DNA of 64,000 nt from Arthrobacter sp. FW305-BF8 (lineage in GTDB: Bacteria; Actinomycetota; Actinomycetes; Actinomycetales; Micrococcaceae): positions 434,001-498,000 of the forward strand of contig NZ_CP084561.1 in NCBI RefSeq assembly GCF_021789315.1, written 5' to 3'. The notes under the pieces are model-generated. The model was not told where the DNA came from. It saw nothing but the letters and a program-made list of their open reading frames with translations, and did not search any database. Both the position numbers and the translations under genes were made by a program. Numbering within the stretch: position 1 is the stretch's first letter; every line of letters begins with the position of its first letter. Positions 1 to 7,343 of the stretch are shown here, in pieces.

Positions 1-459
1 CCTGCCTTGATGTCATTGCTGGGCGCCGGCCAATTGTGGCTGCACTGGGCTCTCGAGGCGCTGGGCGGTGCGGGTTCGGCCGCACCGGGGTCCGCGGCGC
101 TGATGCCGGGCCATGCCGGCCACGCGGGTGCCTTGCAGCCGGGTGCCATGAGCCCGGACGCGCTGGCCGCCGCAGGGTCGGCAGCCGCCGGAAGCGTCCA
201 TCCTGCGGCACCAGACGGCCTCATGTTCGCTGCGCACGCCGTGGCCACCCTGTGCACCGCCGTCCTGCTGGCCCGCGGTGAACGCGTGCTCTCAGCGCTG
301 GCTTCCTGGCTGCAGCCGCTTATCCGGCGACCCGAACCGGCAGTTATCCTTCCCTCCCGCGTCCCCGCGCCTTTTCCAACTCCGGTCATCCTCCCGCGCA
401 TTCGCGCCGGCGTGCGCCTGCCCACCCGGCGCGGGCCGCCGGTGCCGTTGGCCGCCTAG
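1..459 (+). CDS. Membrane-associated hypothetical protein, 5'-truncated by window edge
   Basis: The reading frame is open to the left edge, so only the C-terminal 152 codons are present; the ATG at 10 is not necessarily the start. Visible are a hydrophobic stretch near the beginning (around GQLWLHWALEAL), a His/Met-rich linker (MPGHAGHAGAL), a second hydrophobic segment (LMFAAHAVATLCTAVLLA) and a Pro/Arg-rich cytoplasmic-like tail. I do not recognise the family. It lies 142 bp upstream of ycnI on the same strand, and the His/Met-rich linker would fit a metal-handling role, but that is inference from context only. Confidence 0.55.
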   Translation, partial: PALMSLLGAGQLWLHWALEALGGAGSAAPGSAALMPGHAGHAGALQPGAMSPDALAAAGSAAAGSVHPAAPDGLMFAAHAVATLCTAVLLARGERVLSALASWLQPLIRRPEPAVILPSRVPAPFPTPVILPRIRAGVRLPTRRGPPVPLAA

Positions 460-601
460 GCGGGTTCCTTGCAGAACGGGATGGTCCTTTAGGGACGGTT
501 CCGCTCCAGCCAGGGTCCGACGGCGGCATGCAGCTACCTGCCCGTGTCGCCTTGGTGGCGCATGGGCCCTGACTGATTTTTCTGTGAAAGGCATTACCCT
601 C

Positions 602-1360
602 ATGAACACCTCCATCCGCCGTACCCTCAAGACCGCAGCCGCCGCCTCCCTCACGGCCGGGCTCCTCGCCGCCGGTGCCACCGCGGCCTCGGCGCACGTC
701 ACGGTTGACCCCTCCGCAACCGCCGAGGGCGGCTTCACCAAACTGACCTTCAGTGTTCCGAACGAATCCGAGACAGCCAAGACCAACCGGCTGGAGGTCA
801 AGCTGCCCACGGACACCCCGCTGACCTCGGTCTCGGTGAAGCCGATGGACGGCTGGAAGGCGCAGGTGGTCACGTCCACCCTGCCCAAGCCGGTGGAAAT
901 TGCGGGCGCAACGGTCACCAAGGCCGCGACCAGCGTGATCTGGACCGCCGATGCGGCCCATCAGATCGGGCAGAAGGAATTCCAGACCTTCACTCTGTCC
1001 GTCGGCCGGCTCCCGGCAGCCGGCACCACCCTGATGCTGCCCGCGGCCCAGGGCTACACTGACGGCACCACGGTGAACTGGGCCGACGCGGCCGAGGCCG
1101 AGCATGACCACGCGTCCGCAAACTCCTCCGCCGCAGCTTCTGCTCCGGCCGCTGAAAAGGAGCACCACCCCGCGCCCTCGTTCGTCGTCACCGCGGCGGA
1201 GGCCGCCGATGGTTCCGCATCGGCCACGCCGGCATCGGAAACGCAGGCAGCAGGTTCCAACGGCGGCCAGGCCGCGGGCTGGATCGGGCTGGTAGCGGGT
1301 CTTCTTGGCCTCGCCGCAGGCGCCACGGCCCTGGTCCGCACCCGGGCGGTCAAGAAGTAG
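602..1360 (+). CDS. ycnI: YcnI family (DUF1775) copper-binding envelope protein
   Basis: This 252-residue protein has a signal peptide ending in ASA after residue 31, so the mature chain starts with His32 (HVTVDPS), the family hallmark. In characterised YcnI proteins that N-terminal His forms a monohistidine copper(II) site. The DUF1775 immunoglobulin-like domain covers roughly residues 32-165. A low-complexity His/Ala-rich linker follows (EHDHA, KEHHPAPS), then one C-terminal membrane helix (about 224-245) and a short basic tail, so it is membrane anchored outside the cell. The ATG at 602 was chosen over the long upstream extension because it directly precedes the signal peptide. The extra histidines in the linker may also bind metal. 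Confidence 0.9.
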   Translation: MNTSIRRTLKTAAAASLTAGLLAAGATAASAHVTVDPSATAEGGFTKLTFSVPNESETAKTNRLEVKLPTDTPLTSVSVKPMDGWKAQVVTSTLPKPVEIAGATVTKAATSVIWTADAAHQIGQKEFQTFTLSVGRLPAAGTTLMLPAAQGYTDGTTVNWADAAEAEHDHASANSSAAASAPAAEKEHHPAPSFVVTAAEAADGSASATPASETQAAGSNGGQAAGWIGLVAGLLGLAAGATALVRTRAVKK

Positions 1361-1379
1361 GCCAAGGGCTGTAACAGCA

Positions 1380-1425
1380 GCGGCCCGCGCCGTCTCCTGG
1401 AGCTGCCAGGGACGGCGCGGGCCGC
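1380..1425. terminator. Bidirectional hairpin between ycnI and radA
   Basis: There is a perfect 15-bp inverted repeat (GCGGCCCGCGCCGTC and its complement) with a 16-nt loop, just after the ycnI stop and before the convergent radA end. No U-tract follows on the plus side. Its position between converging genes supports termination or transcript protection. Confidence 0.6.
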
Positions 1426-1435
1426 TTGCGCGCAA

Positions 1436-1486
1436 CTGCGAATTGCGCTGAACTGCGAATTGCCCTGAACGCCGAATTGCGCTGAA
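1436..1486. repeat. Three tandem 17-bp repeats
   Basis: Three consecutive 17-bp units, CTGCGAATTGCGCTGAA with one or two substitutions, occupy 1436-1452, 1453-1469 and 1470-1486; a fourth unit begins and decays. They lie in the 3' intergenic gap between ycnI and radA. No function is evident; slippage-generated repeats are the simplest explanation. Confidence 0.8.
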
Positions 1487-1516
1487 CGGCGAACAGATGC
1501 GCCGGTTGGCTAGCGC

Positions 1517-2896
1517 TCAGGGCTTGGTGATGAGCAGTTCCAGCACCTCGGTCAGGTGGCCCACTTCCTTCACGTTGAAGCCCGCCGGGACCGGGCCGGG
1601 ACCGGTGGGGCTGGAGGGGACCACGGCGTGCGTGAATCCCAGCCGATGGGCCTCGTGGATCCGCTGGTTGATGCCCGGGACCGGGCGCACCTCGCCGGCC
1701 AGGCCCACCTCGCCGAACGCGATCAGGCGCTGGGGCAGGGGTTTCTTGTGCTTCGCGGACGCCACTGCCAGCGCCACCGCCAAGTCGGTGGCCGGCTCGC
1801 TGAGCTTCACGCCGCCCACCGTGGCCACGTAGGAGTCGTCCTTCTGCAGCTGACACCCGGCGCGCTGCTGCAGTACTGCCAGGAGCATGGCCACCCGGGA
1901 ACTGTCCAGGCCGCTGGTTGCCCGTCGCGGCTGTGAGTTCTGGGTCTCGGCCAGCAGGGACTGCACCTCGGCAAGCAGCGGCCTGCGGCCCTCCATGGTG
2001 ACGGTGATGCAGGTGCCGGATACCGGGTCCTTGGTGCGGGTGACGAACAGCCCGCTTGGATCGGCGAGGCCCAGGATGCCGTCTTCGGTGAGGTCGAAGC
2101 AGCCCACGTCGTCGGTGGGCCCGTAGCGGTTCTTGACCGCCCGGAGCAGGCGGAGGCGGGAGTGGCGCTCGCCCTCGAACTGGCACACGACGTCCACCAG
2201 GTGCTCCAGCAGGCGGGGCCCGGCGATGGAGCCATCTTTGGTCACATGTCCCACCAGCAGCGTGGTCATATTCCGGCGTTTGGCCGCCGAAATGATGGAG
2301 GCAGCCACCTCGCGGACCTGGGAGACACCGCCGGAGCTGCCCTCCACGTCCGCGCTGCTGAGCGTCTGCACGGAGTCCACCACCAGCAGCTTCGGTTCCA
2401 CCTTCTCCACCTGGCCGAGCGCCTGGCCAAGATCGGTCTCCGCTGAGAGGTAGAGGGTGTCCGCGATCGCGCTGATCCGCTCCGCCCTCAGCTTCACCTG
2501 GGCCGCGGACTCCTCGCCCGTCACATACAGGACGCTCTGCCCGGTGCGGGCGAACTTGGCAGCCACGTCCAGGAGCAGCGTGGACTTTCCGACGCCGGGC
2601 TCGCCCGCGAGCAGGATGACGGCGCCGGGAACCACGCCGCCGCCGAGCACGCGGTCCAGTTCGTCCACGCCGGTGGGCAGGTAGGCGGCCGTGGTGGCGT
2701 CAATATCGGCAATGGGGCGGGCGGGCTCCAGAACTGTAGTGGCCGCCGTCGTACGCGCCACCGCGGCGCCGGTTTCCTCGACGGTGCCCCACGCCTGGCA
2801 CTCACCGCACCGGCCCACCCACTTGACCGTGGTCCAGCCGCATTCCGCGCACTTATAGCCCGGCGCCTTGGAAACCCGGAAAGTCTTTGTAGCCAT
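1517..2896 (-). CDS. radA: DNA repair protein RadA (Sms)
   Basis: RadA is a RecA-related ATPase that drives branch migration of recombination intermediates. The 459-residue product has the full family architecture: a four-Cys zinc finger (C16, C19, C30, C33), Walker A GEPGVGKST at 98-106, a Walker B-type strand (LLVVDSV), the diagnostic KNRYG motif, and a Lon-protease-like C-terminal domain lacking an obvious Ser/Lys protease dyad. The ATG at 2896 begins directly before the zinc finger as usual. The gene stands alone here: ycnI converges on it and the FUSC gene lies upstream on the same strand, separated by a hairpin repeat. Confidence 0.97.
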   Translation of the reverse strand: MATKTFRVSKAPGYKCAECGWTTVKWVGRCGECQAWGTVEETGAAVARTTAATTVLEPARPIADIDATTAAYLPTGVDELDRVLGGGVVPGAVILLAGEPGVGKSTLLLDVAAKFARTGQSVLYVTGEESAAQVKLRAERISAIADTLYLSAETDLGQALGQVEKVEPKLLVVDSVQTLSSADVEGSSGGVSQVREVAASIISAAKRRNMTTLLVGHVTKDGSIAGPRLLEHLVDVVCQFEGERHSRLRLLRAVKNRYGPTDDVGCFDLTEDGILGLADPSGLFVTRTKDPVSGTCITVTMEGRRPLLAEVQSLLAETQNSQPRRATSGLDSSRVAMLLAVLQQRAGCQLQKDDSYVATVGGVKLSEPATDLAVALAVASAKHKKPLPQRLIAFGEVGLAGEVRPVPGINQRIHEAHRLGFTHAVVPSSPTGPGPVPAGFNVKEVGHLTEVLELLITKP

Positions 2897-2932
2897 TGCT
2901 CCACAGTATCCGTCGGGTCTGACAATATTTGG

Positions 2933-2962
2933 CCAGCGGGTTTCGGCAAGCTCAACCAGCGG
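2933..2962. repeat. CAAGCTC-loop hairpin repeat, copy A
   Basis: A small hairpin has stem GGTT/AACC (2939-2942 with 2954-2957) and an 11-nt loop TCGGCAAGCTC. The heptamer CCAGCGG flanks it as a direct repeat (2933-2939, 2956-2962). It shares its loop with copies near 31940, 42855 and 44850 while the stems differ. It lies between the FUSC stop and the radA start. Confidence 0.6.
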
Positions 2963-2966
2963 ACTT

Positions 2967-4091
2967 TTACAGCGGGGGCAGGAGGTCGCGCGCCTCGCGG
3001 GAATCGATGCCGGTGGCTTCCAGCAGGTCCACCATGAGTGGCCGGAACAGCATCACCACGGTCTCGCCCTCGAGCTTCTGCACCTTCAGCATTCTCGGAT
3101 GCAACCGCCCGGCGATCTCGCCCAGGTCCTGCCGCGCGCTGCGCAGGTGGGCATGGCGGGCACCCTCCTGCACCTCAGCTAGGCCGAGCGAGAGCTCATC
3201 CACGGCCGCCCCTGTCTCCAGCAACACCTCGGCGATTTTCTCCGTGGCTTCGTCGGACAGCGCGGCGTGGTTGATGGAACTGGTGAGCCGGCGTGCAAAA
3301 ACACGGCTGTTGCGCAGGGCAAGGTCGATGTACTCGAGCGACTGCTCCAGCCGGTCCAGTTCATCCCGGTGGCGCCGGTAGGCGGGCGCCAGCGTGGCCA
3401 CTTCGCCGGATGCCCGGAGCGAGTGCCGCATGGCATCCACCAGCGGCTGGCTGTTCCGGCCCCGAACCAGGGCATGCCAGGCCCGGGTGGAATCGCTCTC
3501 AACCAGGGCTGCAGCGCATTCCCGCAGCACTTCGGCCAGTTCATGGAGCAGCTTCTGGACGTCCTTGCGCGGTTCCCGGCGGGGATCTTTGGGCGCCAGG
3601 ACGGTGACCAGCAGCGCGACCACGCCGCCCACCACGGCGTCGATGCTGCGGGTGAAGGGCCCGCCGGCAGGCGCCGGCAGCAGCACAACCAGCAGCGACT
3701 GCAGTGCCAGCTGGGTGGTGAAGATGTTGCCGCTGTCCAGGAAGCGGGCCAGCAGGATGGACACCAAAAGCACGACGGCGGCCTGCCAGATCCCGGCCCC
3801 GAGCCAGTGGAGCAGCATGTCGCCAACAGCAATGCCGATGGTGCAGCCCAGGCCCACCTCCATCACCCTCCGCATGCGCAGGTCGCGAGAGAACCCGAGG
3901 GCAATCAGGGCGGATGTGGCGGCGAACAGCGGGCCGGCATGGCCCAGGACGAACTCGGCGAATGCGTAGGCTCCGACGGCACCGAAGGTCATCTGGATCG
4001 CGGGGACCAGCGAATTCCGGCTCCGGACCATCCCTGTCCTGATCCGGCCGCGAAGGAAGCGTCTGCTGGCGGAGAGTCCGGTCTGGGGCAT
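2967..4091 (-). CDS. FUSC-family membrane protein
   Basis: This 374-residue protein has an N-terminal block of about six hydrophobic helices (roughly 28-170), which includes GAYAFAEFVLGH, AATSALIALGFSRD and QLALQSLLVVLLP. A charged cytoplasmic C-terminal half, predicted largely helical, follows. This is the layout of the FUSC/aromatic-acid-exporter (YjcM/ArAE-like) group, which includes efflux pumps for aromatic acids such as AaeB. Substrate cannot be told from sequence. Its closeness to an aromatic catabolic cluster makes aromatic efflux attractive but unproven. The start ATG has no strong Shine-Dalgarno. Confidence 0.75.
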   Translation of the reverse strand: MPQTGLSASRRFLRGRIRTGMVRSRNSLVPAIQMTFGAVGAYAFAEFVLGHAGPLFAATSALIALGFSRDLRMRRVMEVGLGCTIGIAVGDMLLHWLGAGIWQAAVVLLVSILLARFLDSGNIFTTQLALQSLLVVLLPAPAGGPFTRSIDAVVGGVVALLVTVLAPKDPRREPRKDVQKLLHELAEVLRECAAALVESDSTRAWHALVRGRNSQPLVDAMRHSLRASGEVATLAPAYRRHRDELDRLEQSLEYIDLALRNSRVFARRLTSSINHAALSDEATEKIAEVLLETGAAVDELSLGLAEVQEGARHAHLRSARQDLGEIAGRLHPRMLKVQKLEGETVVMLFRPLMVDLLEATGIDSREARDLLPPL

Positions 4092-4163
4092 GGCTTCAGT
4101 CTATGGCGGGAGCTGGTACGGACCGGGAACCAACGGACCGGTTACAAGCCGCTGGGCGCTCCG

Positions 4164-4229
4164 CCACCGGAACCACAAAGGGAAGGGCCGCCGTCGCGGT
4201 TGGCGACGGCGGCCCGTGGGTTCCGGTGG
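4164..4229 (-). terminator. Hairpin downstream of aldehyde dehydrogenase
   Basis: The inner stem GGGCCGCCGTCGC (4185-4197) pairs perfectly with 4203-4215 around a 5-nt loop. An outer stem, CCACCGGAACC(C)AC with 4216-4229, extends it with one bulge. It immediately follows the stop of the dehydrogenase on the minus strand and precedes the FUSC gene, so it probably ends the catabolic transcript. Confidence 0.65.
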
Positions 4230-4236
4230 TGCTGGT

Positions 4237-4264
4237 TAGCCGTTGATGACTAGCCGTTGATGAC
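4237..4264. repeat. 14-bp tandem duplication at a stop codon
   Basis: TAGCCGTTGATGAC occurs twice in perfect tandem (4237-4250, 4251-4264). On the minus strand the unit encodes the final VING plus stop of the aldehyde dehydrogenase, so the tail has been duplicated downstream of the functional stop. Confidence 0.85.
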
Positions 4265-5671
4265 TTGGGGGACGCCGAGGTGTTTGAGGCCTTCGACGCC
4301 GAATTCGAGGCCGTAGCCGGACTGTTTGGCGCCGCCGAAGGGGACGCGGGGGTCCACCGCGCCGTGCTTGTTGATCCAGACGGTGCCGGCTTCAATGCGG
4401 GCGGCGACTTCGCGGGCGGCGGTGAGGTTGGGGGACCAGACGGAGGCGCCGAGGCCGACGTCGAGGGCGTTGGCGTACTCGATGGCCTGGTCGATGGTGC
4501 TGTAGCGGATGATGGGCAGGGCGGGGCCGAACTGTTCTTCGGCGACGAGGGGGTTGTTGTTGTCGATGTCGGCGATGAGGGTGGTGGGGTAGAAGTAGCC
4601 GGGCTGGCCGGGGTCGGGGTTGCCGCCGAGCAGGACCCGGGCGCCGGATGCTTTCGCGGCGTCGACGAGGTTGGCGACGATGTCGTACTGGGCTTTGTTC
4701 TGCAGGGGGCCGAGGACGTTGTTTTCGTCCAGGCCGTTCCCCATGGGCATGTTGTTGGCGACGGTGGTGAGTTCTTCGCAGACGGCGTCGTAGATGTCGT
4801 CGTGGACGTAGAGGCGTTTCAGGGCGGCGCAGGTCTGGCCGGTGTTGATGAACGCGCCCCAGAAGAGGCCTTCGGCGATGGTTTTGGGGTCGGCGTCCGG
4901 CAGCACGATGCCGGCGTCGTTGCCGCCGAGTTCCAGGGTGAGCCGCTTGACCGTGTCCGCGGAGGACCTGATGATCGCCTTCCCTGTAGTGGTGGAACCG
5001 GTGAACATCAGCTTCCCGACCGCGGGGTGTTCGGCCAGGCGGGCGCCGACTTCGCGGCCACCGGAAACTACTGACAGCAAGCCTTCGGGCAGCTCCTCGT
5101 TGATAACCTTCACCAGCGCCAGGACACCCAGCGGTGTGTACTCGGAGGGTTTGACCACGGCGGCGTTGCCCATCCACAGGGCGGGGGCGATCTGCCAGAT
5201 GGTGATCATCATGGGCCAGTTCCAGGGGCCGATGGCGCCCACGACGCCGATGGGCCGGTAGTGCAGCTCGGCGTAGGTTTCGCCGTCGTCGACGATCACT
5301 TCCGGGTCCAGCGGGGTGCCGGCAGCAGCCCGCAGCCAGGCGGCGCAGGCGCCGACTTCGAAGCGGGCGTTCGGCCCGTTCAGGGGCTTGCCTTGCTCGC
5401 GGGAGAGCAGCTGGGCGAGTTCCTCGGCGGAGCGTTCGACGGCGTCGGCCGCCTTGAACAGGGCGGCGGAGCGGGCGTCGTGGCCGAGTGCAGCCCACGC
5501 GGGCTGGGCGGCGACGGCCGCGGTGACGGCGGTTTCGAGGTCCGCAACGGTGTGGACCGGCGCCTCGCCGACGACGCCGCCGGTGGCAGGGTCGAAAATG
5601 GTCCGGGTCTCGCCGGAGCCGGGGGTGATGGACGCGAGGAGGGCATCGTAGGTTTCCAAGAGGTACTCCAC
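4250..5671 (-). CDS. NAD(P)-dependent aldehyde dehydrogenase family protein
   Basis: This is a 473-residue ALDH superfamily enzyme oxidising an aldehyde to its carboxylate. Recognisable are the substrate/NAD segment GPWNWPMM, the cofactor-binding FTGSTTTGK, the glutamate motif ELGGNDAG and the catalytic cysteine in NTGQTCAALKR. The start is written as GTG 5671; a TTG at 5659 has a better-placed GGAG and could be the real one. It is the last gene of the minus-strand catabolic run, behind a transporter and a strong hairpin. An arylacetaldehyde or other amine-derived aldehyde would be a sensible substrate given the amine oxidase in this window, but nothing in the sequence fixes it. Confidence 0.88.
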   Translation of the reverse strand: MEYLLETYDALLASITPGSGETRTIFDPATGGVVGEAPVHTVADLETAVTAAVAAQPAWAALGHDARSAALFKAADAVERSAEELAQLLSREQGKPLNGPNARFEVGACAAWLRAAAGTPLDPEVIVDDGETYAELHYRPIGVVGAIGPWNWPMMITIWQIAPALWMGNAAVVKPSEYTPLGVLALVKVINEELPEGLLSVVSGGREVGARLAEHPAVGKLMFTGSTTTGKAIIRSSADTVKRLTLELGGNDAGIVLPDADPKTIAEGLFWGAFINTGQTCAALKRLYVHDDIYDAVCEELTTVANNMPMGNGLDENNVLGPLQNKAQYDIVANLVDAAKASGARVLLGGNPDPGQPGYFYPTTLIADIDNNNPLVAEEQFGPALPIIRYSTIDQAIEYANALDVGLGASVWSPNLTAAREVAARIEAGTVWINKHGAVDPRVPFGGAKQSGYGLEFGVEGLKHLGVPQVING

Positions 5672-5822
5672 TTCGAGTAGGACAGTGCGCTCAGCCGGTC
5701 GGCGAGGCGGGCATGCCTAAGTGTTGTCCGTCCGCAGGGCCGCTGGCTTGTCTTTGGGTGCAGGACCCTTGACTTGGGGCGAACTGCGCACGTCACTGCT
5801 CCCCCAGTACCCCCCCAGGGAT

Positions 5823-5889
5823 GAGAGTTCTTGTCCAGATATCGTGGGTTGCTGGGCCTTTTGCGGTCGATATCTGGACAAAAACTCTC
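5823..5889. terminator. Long intergenic hairpin with 22-bp arms
   Basis: Arms 5823-5844 and 5868-5889 (core TTGTCCAGATATCG) pair over 22 positions with one mismatch around a 23-nt loop. It sits between the transporter stop (5907) and the downstream aldehyde dehydrogenase start (5671), so it should end or attenuate the transporter transcript. The rest of the 235-bp gap shows no gene. Confidence 0.75.
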
Positions 5890-5906
5890 TGCTTGCAGGT
5901 GCAGGG

Positions 5907-7310
5907 TTAGACGCCGGCGGACGCCTTGGCGGCGTCGGCTGAATCCGCCCGGCGCCGGTCGAAGATGGTGGCGCCGACCTCCTGCTCGGCCTGGTTGTTG
6001 ATGCCCAGATCGATGCCTTTGCGTTCCCGGATCACCAGGACCGCGGCCGTTGAAACGAGGGCCACGATCAGCAGGTAAACAGACACCGAGGCCGTTGTTC
6101 CGGTGGCCTGGACCAGGGCAGTGGCAATCATCGGAGCAAAGGCGCCGCCGATGATGGCGCCGAGAGCGTAGGAGATCGCGACGCCGGAGAACCTGATGGA
6201 GGCGGGGAACAGTTCGCTGTAGAGGGCTGCCTGCGGGCCGTAGGTCAAACCGAGCCCGACGGTGAACAGGGCAAGGCCAAGGAACAGCGCCCAGATGTTC
6301 CCGGTGTTCACCAGCCAGAACAGCGGGAACACCGTGAGGATCAGGCAGGCATAGCCGATGAGGTACGTCTTCTTGCGGCCGATGCTGTCCGCCAGGTAGC
6401 CGGAGATCAGCGTGAACAAGAACCACAGGGCAGCGGAGCCGGTCACTGCGAGGAGCACCTCAGTGCGGTCCATGGCCAGTCCGGCGGGATTGGCGGCATA
6501 GCTGAGGATGTATCCGCCCGTGGTCATGTGGCCCGCGGCGTTGTTGCCCGCGAAGACCAGCGCCGCGATGATGACCAGCAGCCAGTGCTTCTTGAAGAGT
6601 TCGACGATCGGAACGCGGGTCTGCTGCTTCTTCTGTGCGATCTCCTCGAAAACCGGGCTTTCCTCCACGCTGCGGCGGACCATGAAGCCGACGACGATCA
6701 GGACGAAGCTGAGCAGGAACGGGATGCGCCAGCCCCACTGCACAAAGGCCGCGCCGGGGGAGACCACGCCGGACATCAGGGCCAGGACGCCGGAGGCCAG
6801 CAGCATGCCCAGGGGAACGCCCAGTTGGGGGAAGGCACCGAACAGGCCCCGCTTGCCGCGGGGTGCATGCTCGACCGCCATCAGGACCGCGCCGCCCCAC
6901 TCGCCGCCGGCCGAAATGCCCTGCAGGATGCGCAGGAGCAGCAGCAGGACGGGCGCCACAATGCCGGCCGTCTCGAAGGTCGGCAGCACGCCGATGAGCG
7001 TGGTGGCTGCCCCCATCATGATCAGCGTGATGACCAGCATGGCGCGGCGGCACAGCCGGTCCCCGAAGTGTCCGGCCAGGAAGGCACCCAGTGGACGGAA
7101 CAGGAAGCTGAGTCCCACCGAGGCAAAGGAAATCAGGATGCCAATGTCGTCGCCGGCGGGTTCGAAGAACAGTTTCGCGAAGACCAGGCCCGCGGCGTTG
7201 GCGTAGATGAAGAAGTCGTACCACTCGACGGTGGTACCGATGATGGTGGCAAACGCTACTCGGCGGTTATCCCTTGCCGAGGTGCGCTGCGCGTGCTGGA
7301 CAGTACTCAA
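5907..7310 (-). CDS. MFS transporter, metabolite:H+ symporter (MHS/ShiA-like) type
   Basis: This is a 12-helix major facilitator of about 467 residues. The N-terminus carries the MHS-family signature: an early TTVEWYDFFIYA and the loop GHFGDRLCRRAML between helices 2 and 3. RILQGISAGGEWGGA in helix 4 is also typical. Relatives import shikimate, proline/betaine or aromatic and dicarboxylic acids with protons. I chose TTG 7310 because AAGGA lies 7 nt upstream; an in-frame GTG at 7334 lacks that. It lies 33 bp after gabD in the same direction, so it is probably co-transcribed, and a hydroxyphenylacetate or other arylacetate is a reasonable substrate guess. Confidence 0.88.
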   Translation of the reverse strand: MSTVQHAQRTSARDNRRVAFATIIGTTVEWYDFFIYANAAGLVFAKLFFEPAGDDIGILISFASVGLSFLFRPLGAFLAGHFGDRLCRRAMLVITLIMMGAATTLIGVLPTFETAGIVAPVLLLLLRILQGISAGGEWGGAVLMAVEHAPRGKRGLFGAFPQLGVPLGMLLASGVLALMSGVVSPGAAFVQWGWRIPFLLSFVLIVVGFMVRRSVEESPVFEEIAQKKQQTRVPIVELFKKHWLLVIIAALVFAGNNAAGHMTTGGYILSYAANPAGLAMDRTEVLLAVTGSAALWFLFTLISGYLADSIGRKKTYLIGYACLILTVFPLFWLVNTGNIWALFLGLALFTVGLGLTYGPQAALYSELFPASIRFSGVAISYALGAIIGGAFAPMIATALVQATGTTASVSVYLLIVALVSTAAVLVIRERKGIDLGINNQAEQEVGATIFDRRRADSADAAKASAGV

Positions 7311-7343
7311 TGTTTTTCCTTGCTGTGTGGGCACGTCGTTGTG

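Noticed and set aside
278..601. 108-codon upstream extension of YcnI
   Set aside because: Arg/Cys/Pro-rich shadow of the preceding gene in another frame; it would bury the signal peptide that starts at 602.
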